NCBI GenBank assembly: GCA_030447665.1 | Contig: JAUJOJ010000003.1 | Span: forward strand, 187,236 to 251,235 | Reading direction: 5' to 3' | From: Allosphingosinicella sp. | Lineage (GTDB): Bacteria > Pseudomonadota > Alphaproteobacteria > Sphingomonadales > Sphingomonadaceae | Length of the DNA: 64,000 nt | Part shown: one piece after another, positions 47,013 to 57,432 of the stretch | Layout of the letters: every line of letters starts with the position of its first letter | Position numbering within the stretch: the first letter of the stretch is position 1 | Made by a program: the position numbers and the translations under genes | The notes under the pieces: generated by a model | Databases searched by the model: none | What the model saw: the letters and a program-made list of their open reading frames with translations, nothing else | What the model was told of the DNA's origin: nothing

Positions 47013-49404
47013 GTGGTCAGGATAAGCCTCGCATCACACCTTCTCACCAGGCGCCGCAGCATCATCTTTTCGGTGGCTGCGGCGCTCGGCTTGTTGGTGC
47101 TTCTGACCGGGATCGGCTCCACTTTCGATCAGGGGCTGCGGAGCCTTCGAGACGAAATCCGCTCGCGACCCGCCAGCGGCGAGGTCCATGTCGTCGAGAT
47201 CGACTCGCGCAGCCTCAATGAAATCCATAAATGGCCGTTGCCCCGGAGCGTTCATGCAGCCGCGATCGATCGTCTCCAGCCGAGCAGGCGCGCGAGTCAT
47301 CGCCTTCGACGTGGACTTTTCCTCCGTGTCGGATCCGGTCGAGGATGCGACGCTCGCGACTTCCCTGAAACGCGCCGGCGGCAGCGTCGTGCTCCCCAGC
47401 TTTCGCCAGAGCGCCGGATCCGGAAGCTCAGAATTCGTTGAAAACGCGCCTATCAAGATACTGTCGGATAATGCATTCCTTGGCTCAGTGAACGTCACGG
47501 CGGATAGTGATGGATATGTTCGGACCATGCTCCTTGGGGTGGAAACGCTGGGGACACCCCGGCCTTCTCTGCCCACTCTCCTGGCGGAAAACACGGCGGT
47601 TATCGGGCAGTCCTTCGAGATCGATTATGCGATCGAGCCTCAGTCGATCCCCAGACACAGCCTGGTCGATCTTATCGAGGGCAGGGTTCCTCCCGATGAA
47701 TTGGCGGGAAAGCGCATCCTGATCGGCGCCACCGCGATCGAAATGGGAGATCGCTACACGGTGCCGCGGCACGGCGTGATTCCGGGCGTGGTGATCCACG
47801 CCTTGGCTGCCGAGACGCTGCTGACCGGCCGGATCCCTGAAAGTTGGAGCGGCCTCGCGCCGCTGCTGCTGATGTTGCTCGTCATCGGCGTAGCCGTGCG
47901 GGTGACCGGCAGGATCAAGCCGATCACGATCCTTGGCGTGGGAACCGCCGCTCTGCTGGCTTTGCCTCTCGTGACCGAAGCCTTCCTGGCAATCTCCATG
48001 CCGATCGCGCCGGCCTTGGCCGCGGCGGGCGCGGCTGCTGTGCTGGGCGCATCTGCCATGTTCATCGAGACCAACCGAGAAAACAGCCTCACCGACGCCG
48101 ACACCGGCCTTCCAAACCTCAAGGCGCTGGAAGCCGCCGTCGGCAAGCTCCCCGCCGCGAATATCGTGGTGGCGCATATCGACAGGTTCGCGGTGATCGC
48201 GGCCGGGTTGGGGCCCGATGCGACGAGCAAGCTCATCCTTCGTGTGGCCGACCGGCTGAAGCTCGCCACCCACCACTGCCAGGTCTACCGAACCGACGAG
48301 GCGAGCATGGCCTGGGTCGAAGCGCCCGATGACGAGGCCAGTCTCGGCGACCGGATCGATGCGATCTCGGCTTTGATGCGCGCGCCGATAGAGGCGGGTC
48401 GGCTGGTGGACGTTGCCCTGAGCTTCGGCCTCGCCGGAGAAGGGCGGAGAGGCCAAGCAGCTCGTGGCCAACGCCAGCCTCGCGGCGCTCAACGCCTGGC
48501 AGAAGGACAGCCGCTGGGAGAAGTTCAGCGAGGCGGACAGCGAGGCGACCAGCTGGCAATTGTCGCTGCTCGGCGAGCTCGACACGGCAATGGCATCGGG
48601 CCAACTCTGGAACGCCTATCAGGCTAAGCTCGACCTCACCAGCGGGCGGATCGTCGGCGCCGAGGCGCTGGTGCGTTGGGATCATCCAGCGCGCGGGCCG
48701 ATCCAGCCCGACAGCTTCATCCCACTGGTCGAGGAGAATGGACGCGCGCGCGATCTCACCGCCCATGTGCTGAACCAGGCGCTGGAGGATGCGATTGCGT
48801 GGGAGGAAAAGGCTTTCCGCTCGGCGTGGCCGTCAATGTCTCGGCGAGTCTGTTGGCCGACCATGCCTTTATCGAAGAAGTGGGGCAGATCATCCAGGGG
48901 AGCCGCCTGCCGAGCAACCGGGTGACCTTCGAAGTCACCGAAACCGCCGCCATGCACAGCCCGGAGCGGGCGATCGCCGCGCTCGAAAGCTGGCGCGGAC
49001 TGGGGGTCAGCATTTCCATCGACGATTACGGCACCGGCCAGTCCTCGCTCGCCTATCTGCAGAAGCTGCCCGCGACCGAGCTCAAGATCGACAAGAGCTT
49101 CGTCCAGACGATCGGCGACGACCGGCGCAATGCGATCATGGTCCGTTCGACCATCGCGCTCGCCCACGAGCTTGGGATGAAGGTCGTGGCTGAAGGCGTC
49201 GAGGATGCGGCCTGTCTCGCGCTGCTCGCCGAGATGGGCTGCGACACGGCCCAGGGCTATTATATCGGCAGGCCGGTGAACGCGGACGCTCTGGCGGAGC
49301 TGCTCCGCGAGCGCACCGCGCCGCCGCGACCCTTAAGACCAAGATCGGTTCAGGCTGAACAGCCCGAAACGCAGATCCTGGCCTCACTGGGCTCCAGACC
49401 GTAG
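47013..49404 (+). CDS. CHASE2 sensor with degenerate GGDEF and EAL domains (c-di-GMP phosphodiesterase), frameshifted
   Basis: One N-terminal membrane helix (SIIFSVAAALGLLVLLTGI), a periplasmic CHASE2 domain (VHVVEIDSRSLNEI, VIAFDVDFSSVS, LIEGRVPPDELAGKRILIGATA), then three helices (47850-48060). A GGDEF-like domain follows with YRTDEAS in place of GGDEF, so it should not make c-di-GMP. The EAL domain has all main motifs: GAEALVRWDHP, VNVSASLL, EVTETAAM, DDYGTGQSSLAYL, KIDKSFVQ, and AEGVEDAA. It should degrade c-di-GMP. Shifts at about 47290, 48450 and 48800. GTG start. It follows the FecR gene with 60 bases between. Confidence 0.85.
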
Positions 49405-50378
49405 ATGCGGTCCAGCACGGCCGAGACCTCCACCAGCCGGTCGGCGGCGGGATCGAAGCGCTGGCCTCCCGCCAGCCGCACCGCCCAATCCGCGGCCCCG
49501 CGGCCGCCCCATTCATCCGGCGGGGCCGCGATCATCTCCCTTTCCGTGCCGCGATAAAGCTCGGCCGTGAAGTCGTAGAAGGAGCCGGCGACGTTGCGGA
49601 TCGCCGCGCCGCCCTCCGTTCCGTAGAAGGAGGCCGAGATCATCGCATCGACGCCCGCCTGAAGGCGCCAGGAGCAGGCGAGCTGGATCGTGCAGCCGGT
49701 CTCAAGGCCGATATTCGCCACCGCATAATCCTCAACCTGGGTCCTGGCGTCGAGGAGCGGATCGCCCCCGAGAAGGAGTTTGCCGTTGACGTCGGTCACG
49801 GCCGGAAAATCCAATGTCCAGAGGGCAAGGTCGACGAGGTGGACGCCCAAATCCATGAGGCAGCCGCCGCCGGACAGCGCGGGGTCGTAGAACCAACCTT
49901 TGTCGGGTCCGTAGGCGTTGTGGAAAACAAGATCGACCGCATAGATCTTTCCGAGCGTGCCCGACTGCGCAAGCTCGCGGATGCGGCGCATGCCCTCGGT
50001 GAAGCGGTAGGAGAGATCGACGGCCAGGAGCCGGTCGGCAGCGCGTGCCGCGTCGACCACCGCCTTTGCTTCCGCGGCGGTCCGGCCGAGCGGCTTCTGG
50101 CAGAAGACCGCGGCACCGCGCTCCAGCGCCCGGATCGATTGGTCCGCGTGCATCGCGCTGGGCGTGGCGATCACGATCCCGTCCGCTCCGGCATCGAGAA
50201 GCCCGTCGATCCCGTCCACGACCTGCGCCCTCGGTGCCAGCCGTACCGCCTCCGCAATCATCTCCGGAGCAGGGTCTGCGATCGCCGCCGCCTCGATCGC
50301 GCCGGTCCTGAGCATGGCTTCCATCCGGTGCCGGCCGATCCAGCCGACGCCCAGAAACCCGATCCGTGGCCGCGTCAT
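49350..50378 (-). CDS. Gfo/Idh/MocA family oxidoreductase
   Basis: 342 residues, intact. RIGFLGVGWIGRHRMEAM is the Rossmann loop, CQKPLGRTAAEA holds the conserved E/Q-K-P catalytic-region motif, GGCLMDLGVHLVDLALW the conserved GG-x-x-x-D-x-G-x-H substrate motif. Acts on sugars, inositols or related. ATG at 50378 overlaps the stop of the zinc dehydrogenase. The 3' end overlaps the CHASE2-EAL gene 3' end on the other strand by 55 bases. Confidence 0.9.
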   Translation of the reverse strand: MTRPRIGFLGVGWIGRHRMEAMLRTGAIEAAAIADPAPEMIAEAVRLAPRAQVVDGIDGLLDAGADGIVIATPSAMHADQSIRALERGAAVFCQKPLGRTAAEAKAVVDAARAADRLLAVDLSYRFTEGMRRIRELAQSGTLGKIYAVDLVFHNAYGPDKGWFYDPALSGGGCLMDLGVHLVDLALWTLDFPAVTDVNGKLLLGGDPLLDARTQVEDYAVANIGLETGCTIQLACSWRLQAGVDAMISASFYGTEGGAAIRNVAGSFYDFTAELYRGTEREMIAAPPDEWGGRGAADWAVRLAGGQRFDPAADRLVEVSAVLDRIYGLEPSEARICVSGCSA

Positions 50379-51330
50379 CAGGGTGTGACCAATGCCTTGA
50401 GGAAGCCGTCGGGCCGATCCCGGGTGGCGTTCAGCGCCTCGTCCAGCCGGTCCAGGCTATAGCTGTGGGTGTAGAGCGGGCTTGGATCGAGCCGGCCCGA
50501 GGCGACTGCGTCGACCGCCTCTCTGATGCCGTCCGCATAAGCCTTGGGATCACGCTCATGGGCGTTGATCACGTCGATCCCGCGCCAGTTCCATAGCCAC
50601 ATATTCACCTGCCGCGGCCCATCTTGATGATAACCGGCGACAATCAGCTTACCCCGCTCCTTGACCAGCTCCGAGGCGAGATCGAGCGGCCATTGCTTGC
50701 CGACCGCTTCGATGACCCGGTCGCAGAACTGCCCGCCGGTCAGCTCCTTCACGCGCTCGATGATCCGGTTGTGATCGTCCATCGGGATCGTCTCGGCGGC
50801 GCCGAACCGGCGCGCGACGTCGAGCGAGAAGGGGCGGCGCGAGATTGCGATCACGCGCGCTCCGGCATCGGTCGCGAGCCGGGCCAGGATCGCGCCGAGG
50901 AAGCCGATGCCGACGATCGCGACGGTCTGGCCGCTTGGATGTCGCTGCGGCGGAAGATGTTCATGGCGCAGCCGAGCGGCTCGCCGGGAAAGGGCTGGCC
51001 GGCGAGGCTCTCGGGCAGGCGCACCACCGCGTCGGCCTCGGCCACGTCATATTCGGCGTAGCTCTTGTAGGAGAGGGCCGCCACGCGGTCCCCGACGCTG
51101 AGGCTGCCGACGCCGTCTCCGAGAGCATCGATCACACCCCAGCCTTCATGGCCGAGCGAGCCGGGATCGGTCGGGAATTGCATCCATTCGGGCCCTTCCC
51201 ACGGCGTCAGGTTCGACGCGCAGACGCCGCAGCCTTCGAGCCGCACACGGACTTGTCCCGGCCCCGGCTCCGGCAACGCCACGTCGGCGACACGGAGCTC
51301 GCCCGGCCCCGACAGCACTGCCGCCCGCAT
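50378..51330 (-). CDS. Zinc-binding medium-chain dehydrogenase, one frameshift
   Basis: Starts MRAAVLSGPGELRVADVALP at 51330 (a GTG at 51363 would add METILQNEQLS). Zinc and substrate part: GCGVCASNLTPWEG, GSLGHEGWGVI, GDRVAALSYKSYAEY. The frame shifts at about 50935 just before VAIVGIGFLGAILARLA, the NAD(P) motif, then QWPLDLASELVKERGKLIVAGYHQDGP. The stop overlaps the Gfo/Idh/MocA start (TGATG), so the pair is co-translated and likely works on the same sugar or polyol. Confidence 0.85.
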
Positions 51331-51487
51331 GGAAAGCTGCTCATTCTGCAAAATCGTCTCCACCCTGGTGCCCGCTCAGGCCGTAGTGGCTGTTCCAAGC
51401 AGGGAGGGGTTCTTAGCCAGCCGAGGACAGGCAGGAAAGTCGTGTTTCTGTTGTCGCCGACGGACGCGGGCGATCAGCCCAGCCGGT

Positions 51488-52612
51488 TCACATCTCCGTC
51501 AGCGGCGGAGGAGGCGCGGGTCGAGCGTCGCCGCTCGCGAGCACCTCATGCTTGTCCTCTTCGAGATAGAGGCGCCGGACGAGCACCAGAACCACGATCG
51601 TGAGCGGCGTGGCGAGCAGCACGCCGGGCACCCCGAACAGAATACCGGCCGCGATGATCCCGAAGATCGTAACTGCGGGCGGCAGGTCGACCATCTTGTT
51701 CTGAAGCAGCGGCATGACGAGATTGCCTTGCAGCTGCTGCACCGCGATCAGCACGCCGATCGTCCACAACCCGGTGTCGGTGCCTTGCCCGAAACCGAGG
51801 ACCACGGCCGGGATGCCCGCCACGATCACGCCGAGATAGGGGACGAACTCCGCCAGGCCGGCAACGAGCCCGATCGCCCAGGCCGCCGGCACGCCGACGA
51901 GCCACAGGCCAAGGCCGGTGCCGACGCCGACGAACAGCATGCCGAGCGCCTGGCCCTTCAGCCAGTTGCGGAGCGAGATCGAAATGGCATCGAGCGTCTC
52001 GGCCGCCGGGCCCTGCGCTTGCCGCGGGATCAGTCGGAGGAGACCGTGGGAGTAGAGCGTGGGCTGGGCGGCGAGATAGAGGCCGCCGACGAGGACGATG
52101 GCGAAGCCGGACAAGGCTCCGCCGACGGCGGCCAGGGTGGTGGTGACGATGTTGACGATGGTCTGCCCGCTCGGCGCCAGCCCCGGCGCCCGCTCCAGGA
52201 TCGCGGCGCCGAGCGAGGAGGTGCGCAGCTGGGCCTGAACGTTGGTCCAGGCGGCCGGCAGCCGGGTGGCGAGCTCCGCGAACTCGGCCTGCATGGTTGC
52301 GCCGAAAAAGGCGAAGGCGCCGCCGATCAATGCCAGCAGCCCGAGCACGCTGACCCCGAGCGAGACCCCGAAGGGCAGCCTCGCCCGCCGGCGTATCGCG
52401 TTGGTGATGGTCAGCAGGATCAGTGAGACGAGCGCGCAGGCGAACAGGAGCAGAAGGAGGTCGACGAGCAGCCACAGCACATAAGCCGCAGCCAGGGTGG
52501 CAAGGACGACCGCGGTCGCACGGAAGACGCGCCGTTCGAGACTGTCGCGCGCCGCCGGCCGGGGCGCCGTCTCCTGCTGGATCAGATCGGATTGTTCGGT
52601 GAAATTCGACAT
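51488..52612 (-). CDS. AI-2E family transporter (PerM-like)
   Basis: 374 residues from the ATG at 52612 (MSNFTEQSDLIQQE), intact. Eight hydrophobic segments, with the conserved PxLGxxxAxxPA-like part LAEFVPYLGVIVAGIPAVVLGFGQG and VQQLQGNLVMPLLQNKMVDLPPAVTI near the C-terminus. The family includes AI-2 exporters and Na+/H+ antiporters; which function is used here is open. An upstream extension to 52696 is unlike the family. Confidence 0.88.
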   Translation of the reverse strand: MSNFTEQSDLIQQETAPRPAARDSLERRVFRATAVVLATLAAAYVLWLLVDLLLLLFACALVSLILLTITNAIRRRARLPFGVSLGVSVLGLLALIGGAFAFFGATMQAEFAELATRLPAAWTNVQAQLRTSSLGAAILERAPGLAPSGQTIVNIVTTTLAAVGGALSGFAIVLVGGLYLAAQPTLYSHGLLRLIPRQAQGPAAETLDAISISLRNWLKGQALGMLFVGVGTGLGLWLVGVPAAWAIGLVAGLAEFVPYLGVIVAGIPAVVLGFGQGTDTGLWTIGVLIAVQQLQGNLVMPLLQNKMVDLPPAVTIFGIIAAGILFGVPGVLLATPLTIVVLVLVRRLYLEEDKHEVLASGDARPAPPPPLTEM

Positions 52613-52769
52613 GTGGTGCGCGACGCGCATGGGCAGGGTTGGTTCCGGACCGCGGTTTCGGAGCCGAACATCCAGAACAGCTGGGTCGAACCCCACCTCG
52701 GCGGGGCGAGACTCGTGGAAGGGGGCGCTCTCCTATGAGCGCAGGAACGCGCTTGAGCGGCGTTACGAG

Positions 52770-53002
52770 CGTGTACGGCTTTTCCGAAGCCGGCTGCGAC
52801 GCTCCAGATGGCCCCCGGCGTATAGAGCGTCGCAAAATCCCGGTTCGGCACCAAGCCCCTGAGGACCAGATCCGGATAGACGAGGAGAATGCCCTCATCT
52901 CGTTCGATGATCGGCAGGCCGAGCCTTGCTGAAAAGACTACCGATATAGGCCCTGTGAAGGTGGCGAAGGTCAGCGCAGCCGTGAAATTGTCGGTGGATT
53001 TC
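52770..53002 (-). pseudogene. Remnant of a GT39-like membrane glycosyltransferase (N-terminal piece)
   Basis: Just after the phytochrome stop the minus strand reads TAALTFATFTGPISVVFSAR, LGLPIIERDEGILLVYPDLV, LRGLVPNRDFATLYTPGAIW. That is the first helix and the DEG...YRDF-type loop of ArnT/GT39-like glycosyltransferases. Only about 75 residues are recognisable. The following 150 bases to the AI-2E start show no continuation, whereas a whole enzyme needs about 1.5 kb. Either a truncated gene or a deletion in the assembly. Confidence 0.5.
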
Positions 53003-53005
53003 GCC

Positions 53006-55603
53006 TCAGCCAGCGTGAGACTCGCAATCCGGGGCACGTTCCCGGACGAGCGTGGACAGCGTACGGGCCACATTCTCCAGCGTGTAAGGCTTCTGGACCA
53101 CCGCTCGCGCCTGGTGGGCTGCGGGGAGCTGCGCCTGCTCGCCATAGCCGGTAGCAAAGAGGAATGGAATGCCGAGCTCGCGCAGCCGGTCCGCGATCGC
53201 GAAGCTGGTCTGGTCGCCAAGGTTGATGTCGAGGAGCGCCAGCTCGGGTCCGTCATTGTCGATGGCCTCGAGCGCGTGCTCGACCGTGCCGGCCGTGGTG
53301 ACATGGCGGGCGCCGAGCCGCTTCAATATATCTTCGGCATCGAGCGCGATGATGAGGCTGTCTTCGACAAGCAGGACCGTTTTCCCCTTCACCACTTGGG
53401 CGGGCGCCAAAGCGGGAGCTTGGCCGAGCGGCTTGGCGAACCGGATTGCAGGACCGCTATGATCCTTCGGGTCCGAGACGTGCTTGGCAGGGATCCGGAA
53501 GCTTGCCTCCACCCCTTCGGGCTTGAAGTCGATTCGTGCTTCGCCGCCCAGATCATAGGGGATGGAGCGATCGATGATCGTGCTGCCGAACCCCTTGCGC
53601 GTCGGCGGTTTCACCGAGGGGCCGCCATTCTCGCGCCACTCGATGATGAGATCGCCGTTATTGGCCCGGCTCCAGCTGATCGTCACACGCCCGCTGTCGG
53701 ACAGGCTGCCATATTTAGCGGAGTTGGTGACAAGCTCGTGCACGACGAGCGCCATGGTCGAATAGGCTTGCGGGTTGAGGAGGATCGGCGGCCCGTCGAC
53801 GTTGACCTGTTCCGACTGATCCGCAAGGAACGCCGCGGCTTCGGCATCGATCAGGGCGCGCAGGGGCGCCGGCCCCCAATGATCGTCGGTGATCTGGTTG
53901 TGCGCCCGGGCAAGGGCATGGACGCGCCCGTCGACGAGCCGCACGAAATCCTCGACCGTGGAGCCGTCCTTCGGCTTCGACTGGCGGATCAGGCCGCGAA
54001 TGACGCCGAGGATGTTGCGGACGCGGTGATTGAGTTCGGCGATCAGCAGCTCCTGCCGCTCGTTCGCCTGCTGCCGCTCGGCGCTTGCTTCGTCGGCGAG
54101 GCGGAGCACCACCTCGATGAGCGTCGCCCGGAGCGTTTCCGCGACGCTGAGCTCGGAGGAAGTAAAGGCGCGCGAGCGGCCTTCGACCAGCTCCTTCCAT
54201 TCCTCGAAGCTCTGCCGCGGCGTGAGGCGGGGCCCGTTCGGCCCATATTCCACCGGCTTGTGGGGATCCCCGCCCCAGCGCACGGAGCGGATAAGCTCGG
54301 AGCGGAACAGGACGACATAATCGCGCGGGCTTCGCGAGATCGGAATGGCCAGCATACCGGCAACGGAGGATGAGAATTTCTCCGCGCCCGGGACAATTGC
54401 GGAAATCCGGTCGGTTGCGAAGACCTTGCCCGCGGCCATCCCGTTGAGTGCGCGGACGATGCGAGCGAACTCTGCGCTGCTGGGGGCGCTGCCTGAAAAA
54501 GCATGATTGCCGTTGATCCAAACCCCCACGCCGTCGGCAGGAATGGCGTGGGTGAGGATGTCGCCCAGCCAGTCCGGATCGTTGAGCAAGGTCTCGTCTG
54601 ACGCGACGGCACCGAGCAGCTGATCGGAAATGTCCCGGGCCCGCCGCTCGAACTCGACGGTCTCCTGCCGCTCCCGGCTTTCAAGCCGCATCGCGAACAT
54701 CTGCGCGAAAAGCTCAGCCACGGATCGCCGTTCGAAGCTGGGGCATCGCGGCCCATAATGATGGCAGGCGAAGAGGCCCCAGAGCCGGCCCTCGACGATG
54801 ATCGAAATCGACATGGACGCGCCGACGCCCATGTTCTTGAGATATTCGATATGGATCGGCGAGACGGCGCGCAGCATCGAAAGGGAAAGGTCGAGCGGCC
54901 GTTTGTTCTCGTCCAGCTGAGGGACGATCGGCACCGGCTCGGCATTTACATCGGTGATCAACCGGAGAAGGTTACGCTTGTAGAGCTCGCGCGCCTGCGC
55001 CGGAATGTCCGTGGCCGGATAATGGAGGCCGAGGAACGAGCCGATTCCCGGCTTTACGTTCTCGGCCACCACCTCGCCCGACCCGTCCGCAGCGAAGCGG
55101 TAGACCATCACCCGATCGAAGCCGCTCAGCGCCCGTACCTGCCTCGAGCCTTCGCTGAAGAATGCAGCCATGCTATCGGCGGTATCGAGCCGCGCGATCA
55201 TGGATCGAACGGTGCCGGCGGCGTCGCCATGCTCACCGCCCGAGCCTGGCCCCGCCTCGATCACGATCTGGCCCGCCGACATGTGGATCGCCACATCAAA
55301 GGGTTGATGGCCTTCGATGACGGTGCAGCCGAAGATCCGTTCGACCGAGTCAGGGCCGCGAAGCATCGCCACGCGGTTGCGCAGCCCGTGGATGGCGGCC
55401 GAAGTCATGATGTCGGTAAGCGGGCGTCCGAGCAGATCCTCGGCAGCGATGTCGAAGAACTGGCTGATGTTGCGCGAGACCCGTGCCACCAGCCAATCCG
55501 AGGAGACCGCAATCAGAAACCCGATCGGCTGGATCGCCCCCAGGATGTGGATCGGCTCCCGGTCGCAGTTCGTCAGGTCGACTGGAGGGTAAGCTTCACT
55601 CAC
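53006..55603 (-). CDS. bphP: Bacteriophytochrome histidine kinase, HWE type, with C-terminal receiver
   Basis: 865 residues, intact. PAS start VDLTNCDREPIHILGAIQP holds Cys13, the usual biliverdin-binding position, and IQPIG. GAF: GFDRVMVYRFAADGSGEVVAE and LHYPATDIPAQARELYKRN. A PHY domain follows (residues about 320-500). The HWE kinase has ELNHRVRN with H526, and the ATP-lid region STIIDRSIPYDLGG. The C-terminal receiver has LLVEDS and phospho-acceptor D792 (LLDINLG) with VQKPY. A red/far-red light sensor. GTG start overlaps the heme oxygenase stop (GTGA). Confidence 0.93.
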   Translation of the reverse strand: MSEAYPPVDLTNCDREPIHILGAIQPIGFLIAVSSDWLVARVSRNISQFFDIAAEDLLGRPLTDIMTSAAIHGLRNRVAMLRGPDSVERIFGCTVIEGHQPFDVAIHMSAGQIVIEAGPGSGGEHGDAAGTVRSMIARLDTADSMAAFFSEGSRQVRALSGFDRVMVYRFAADGSGEVVAENVKPGIGSFLGLHYPATDIPAQARELYKRNLLRLITDVNAEPVPIVPQLDENKRPLDLSLSMLRAVSPIHIEYLKNMGVGASMSISIIVEGRLWGLFACHHYGPRCPSFERRSVAELFAQMFAMRLESRERQETVEFERRARDISDQLLGAVASDETLLNDPDWLGDILTHAIPADGVGVWINGNHAFSGSAPSSAEFARIVRALNGMAAGKVFATDRISAIVPGAEKFSSSVAGMLAIPISRSPRDYVVLFRSELIRSVRWGGDPHKPVEYGPNGPRLTPRQSFEEWKELVEGRSRAFTSSELSVAETLRATLIEVVLRLADEASAERQQANERQELLIAELNHRVRNILGVIRGLIRQSKPKDGSTVEDFVRLVDGRVHALARAHNQITDDHWGPAPLRALIDAEAAAFLADQSEQVNVDGPPILLNPQAYSTMALVVHELVTNSAKYGSLSDSGRVTISWSRANNGDLIIEWRENGGPSVKPPTRKGFGSTIIDRSIPYDLGGEARIDFKPEGVEASFRIPAKHVSDPKDHSGPAIRFAKPLGQAPALAPAQVVKGKTVLLVEDSLIIALDAEDILKRLGARHVTTAGTVEHALEAIDNDGPELALLDINLGDQTSFAIADRLRELGIPFLFATGYGEQAQLPAAHQARAVVQKPYTLENVARTLSTLVRERAPDCESHAG

Positions 55604-56146
55604 TTCCGTCTGCTCTCCAGATAAAGCTGCCCCCCGGCCTCAAAATTCTGAAAAACCTCTTTTGCCGCAAACAAGGCCACGTCGAGGCGATCGGACCGGT
55701 ACAGAAACATATCCAAGGTTTCCAGCAGTTTCCGCCAACTGCCCTGATTTTGCGGTGTAGATAGGAACCGGCGAGGCGCAGTGTCGGCAAGCCCGCGCTT
55801 CAGCACCGCGCCGCCGAGCCGCGAACCTTCCAGGACATAGATGGCGCCCAGTTGGGCGGCCGGGACTTTCCAGCGGCGGCGGCGGGATGCGAAGGGGCTC
55901 ATCCGCGCCAAGCGCCGAGAGATCCGCGCGGAGCAGATCCGCGCGGCGGCGGGACACCCAGTCCGGAACGAGTTCAGCCGTTCCGGCCGCATCCAGCCTA
56001 TCCTCGATCGGAAGGAAGGCGGCAGCCTGGGCGAGCAGGAAACGGCGATAAGCCTCCTCGCGCGCAAGATCGAAGCGCGAGAAGAGCCGGTCCACCCGAT
56101 CATGCTCCGTCGCCGTACCCGCGCGCAGGGCGGCGCGCGCGCTCAC
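55600..56146 (-). CDS. bphO: Heme oxygenase, biliverdin-producing (one frameshift)
   Basis: Opens heme to biliverdin, the phytochrome chromophore. [22 protein letters not shown] with proximal His15 in the EHDRVD motif of bacterial HO. A shift at about 55900 moves from LLRADLSALGA to VPAAQLGAIYVLEGSRLGGAVL, the conserved distal helix, and continues to FQNFEAGGQLYLESRRK. About 182 residues. GTG start at 56146 overlaps the purB stop. Directly before bphP, the standard gene pair. Confidence 0.88.
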
Positions 56147-57432
56147 CTGCCGAACACCCTCTCGAAGACGGTATCGACATGCTTCAGGTGATAACCGAGG
56201 TCGAAGCTCTCCTCGAGCTGCTCGGCCGGGATCAAAGCGGCGACCTCCGGATCATTCTTGAGCAATTCGAGCAGCGAGAGCCGGCCGTCCGATTCCCACA
56301 CCCGCATCGCGTTGCGCTGGACCATCCGATAGGCGTCCTCGCGCGCCGCGCCGGCTTGGGTGAGGGCCAGCAATACGCGCTGGGAGTGGACGAGGCCGCC
56401 CATCCGGTCGAGATTCTTCTGCATCCGCTCGGGATAGACGACGAGCTTGTCGATCACGCCGCTGAGGCGAGCGAGCGCGAAATCGAGCGTCACGGTGGCA
56501 TCAGGGCCGATATAGCGCTCGACCGACGAGTGGCTGATATCCCGCTCATGCCAGAGGGCGACATTCTCGAGCGCGGGCGTGACGTACGCGCGAACCATGC
56601 GGGCGAGGCCGGTGAGATTCTCGGTCAGCACCGGATTGCGCTTGTGCGGCATCGCCGAGGACCCCTTCTGGCCGGGAGAGAAATATTCCTCAACCTCCAG
56701 CACCTCCGTGCGCTGGAGGTGACGGATCTCCGTCGCGAGCCGCTCGATCGAGGAGGCGACGACCCCGAGGGTGGCGAAGAACATGGCGTGCCGGTCGCGC
56801 GGGATCACCTGCGTCGAGATCGGCTCGATCTTCAGCCCCAGCTTGTCGGCGACATAGGCTTCCACCCGGGGATCGACATTGGCGAAGGTGCCGACCGCGC
56901 CGGAAATGGCGCAGGTTGCGATCTCCTCTTGCGCCGCGATCAGCCGCGCGCGGCACCGCTCGAACTCGGCAAAGGCGAAGGCAAGCTTCAGGCCGAAGGT
57001 CACCGGTTCGGCATGGATGCCGTGGCTGCGGCCGATGGTCGGCGTCAGCTTGTGCTCGAACGCCCGGCGCTTCAGCACCTCGAGCAGCCGGTCCATGTCC
57101 TCGATCAGCAGGCTCGCGGCGCGCTTCAGCTGCACGGCGAGGCAGGTGTCGAGCACGTCGAGCTCGTCATTCCCTGGTGGAGGAAGCGCGCCTCCGGGCC
57201 GACATGCTCGGCGACATTGGTGAGGAAGGCGATGACGTCGTGCTTCACCTCGGCCTCGATCGCGTCGATCCGGTCGACGTCGAATGCGCGCGCGACACCG
57301 CCTCGGCCGCTTCCCGGGGCACCACGCCGAGCTCCGCCATTGCGTCCAGCGCGCGATCTCGAACCAGATGCGGAAACGGGCCTCGGGCTCCCAGATGCTG
57401 GTCATCTGGGGCCGCGCGTAGCGAGGAATCAT
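56143..57432 (-). CDS. purB: Adenylosuccinate lyase, N-terminal part frameshifted
   Basis: Two steps of purine synthesis. [20 protein letters not shown] opens at 57432. Shifts between about 57350 and 57180 scramble the next 50 residues. From about 57150 the frame is clean: [22 protein letters not shown] (catalytic His region), [15 protein letters not shown], the fumarase/lyase signature [16 protein letters not shown], and the end [14 protein letters not shown]. The stop overlaps the heme oxygenase start (GTGA). Confidence 0.93.
   Translation of the reverse strand: MIPRYARPQMTSIWEPEARFRIWFEIARWTQWRSSAWCPGKRPRRCRARIRRRPDRRDRGRGEARRHRLPHQCRRACRPGGALPPPGNDELDVLDTCLAVQLKRAASLLIEDMDRLLEVLKRRAFEHKLTPTIGRSHGIHAEPVTFGLKLAFAFAEFERCRARLIAAQEEIATCAISGAVGTFANVDPRVEAYVADKLGLKIEPISTQVIPRDRHAMFFATLGVVASSIERLATEIRHLQRTEVLEVEEYFSPGQKGSSAMPHKRNPVLTENLTGLARMVRAYVTPALENVALWHERDISHSSVERYIGPDATVTLDFALARLSGVIDKLVVYPERMQKNLDRMGGLVHSQRVLLALTQAGAAREDAYRMVQRNAMRVWESDGRLSLLELLKNDPEVAALIPAEQLEESFDLGYHLKHVDTVFERVFGR

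Noticed and set aside
52889-54373. 494-codon plus-strand ORF antisense to the phytochrome
   Set aside because: The minus-strand phytochrome is intact with all domain motifs; the plus frame has none.
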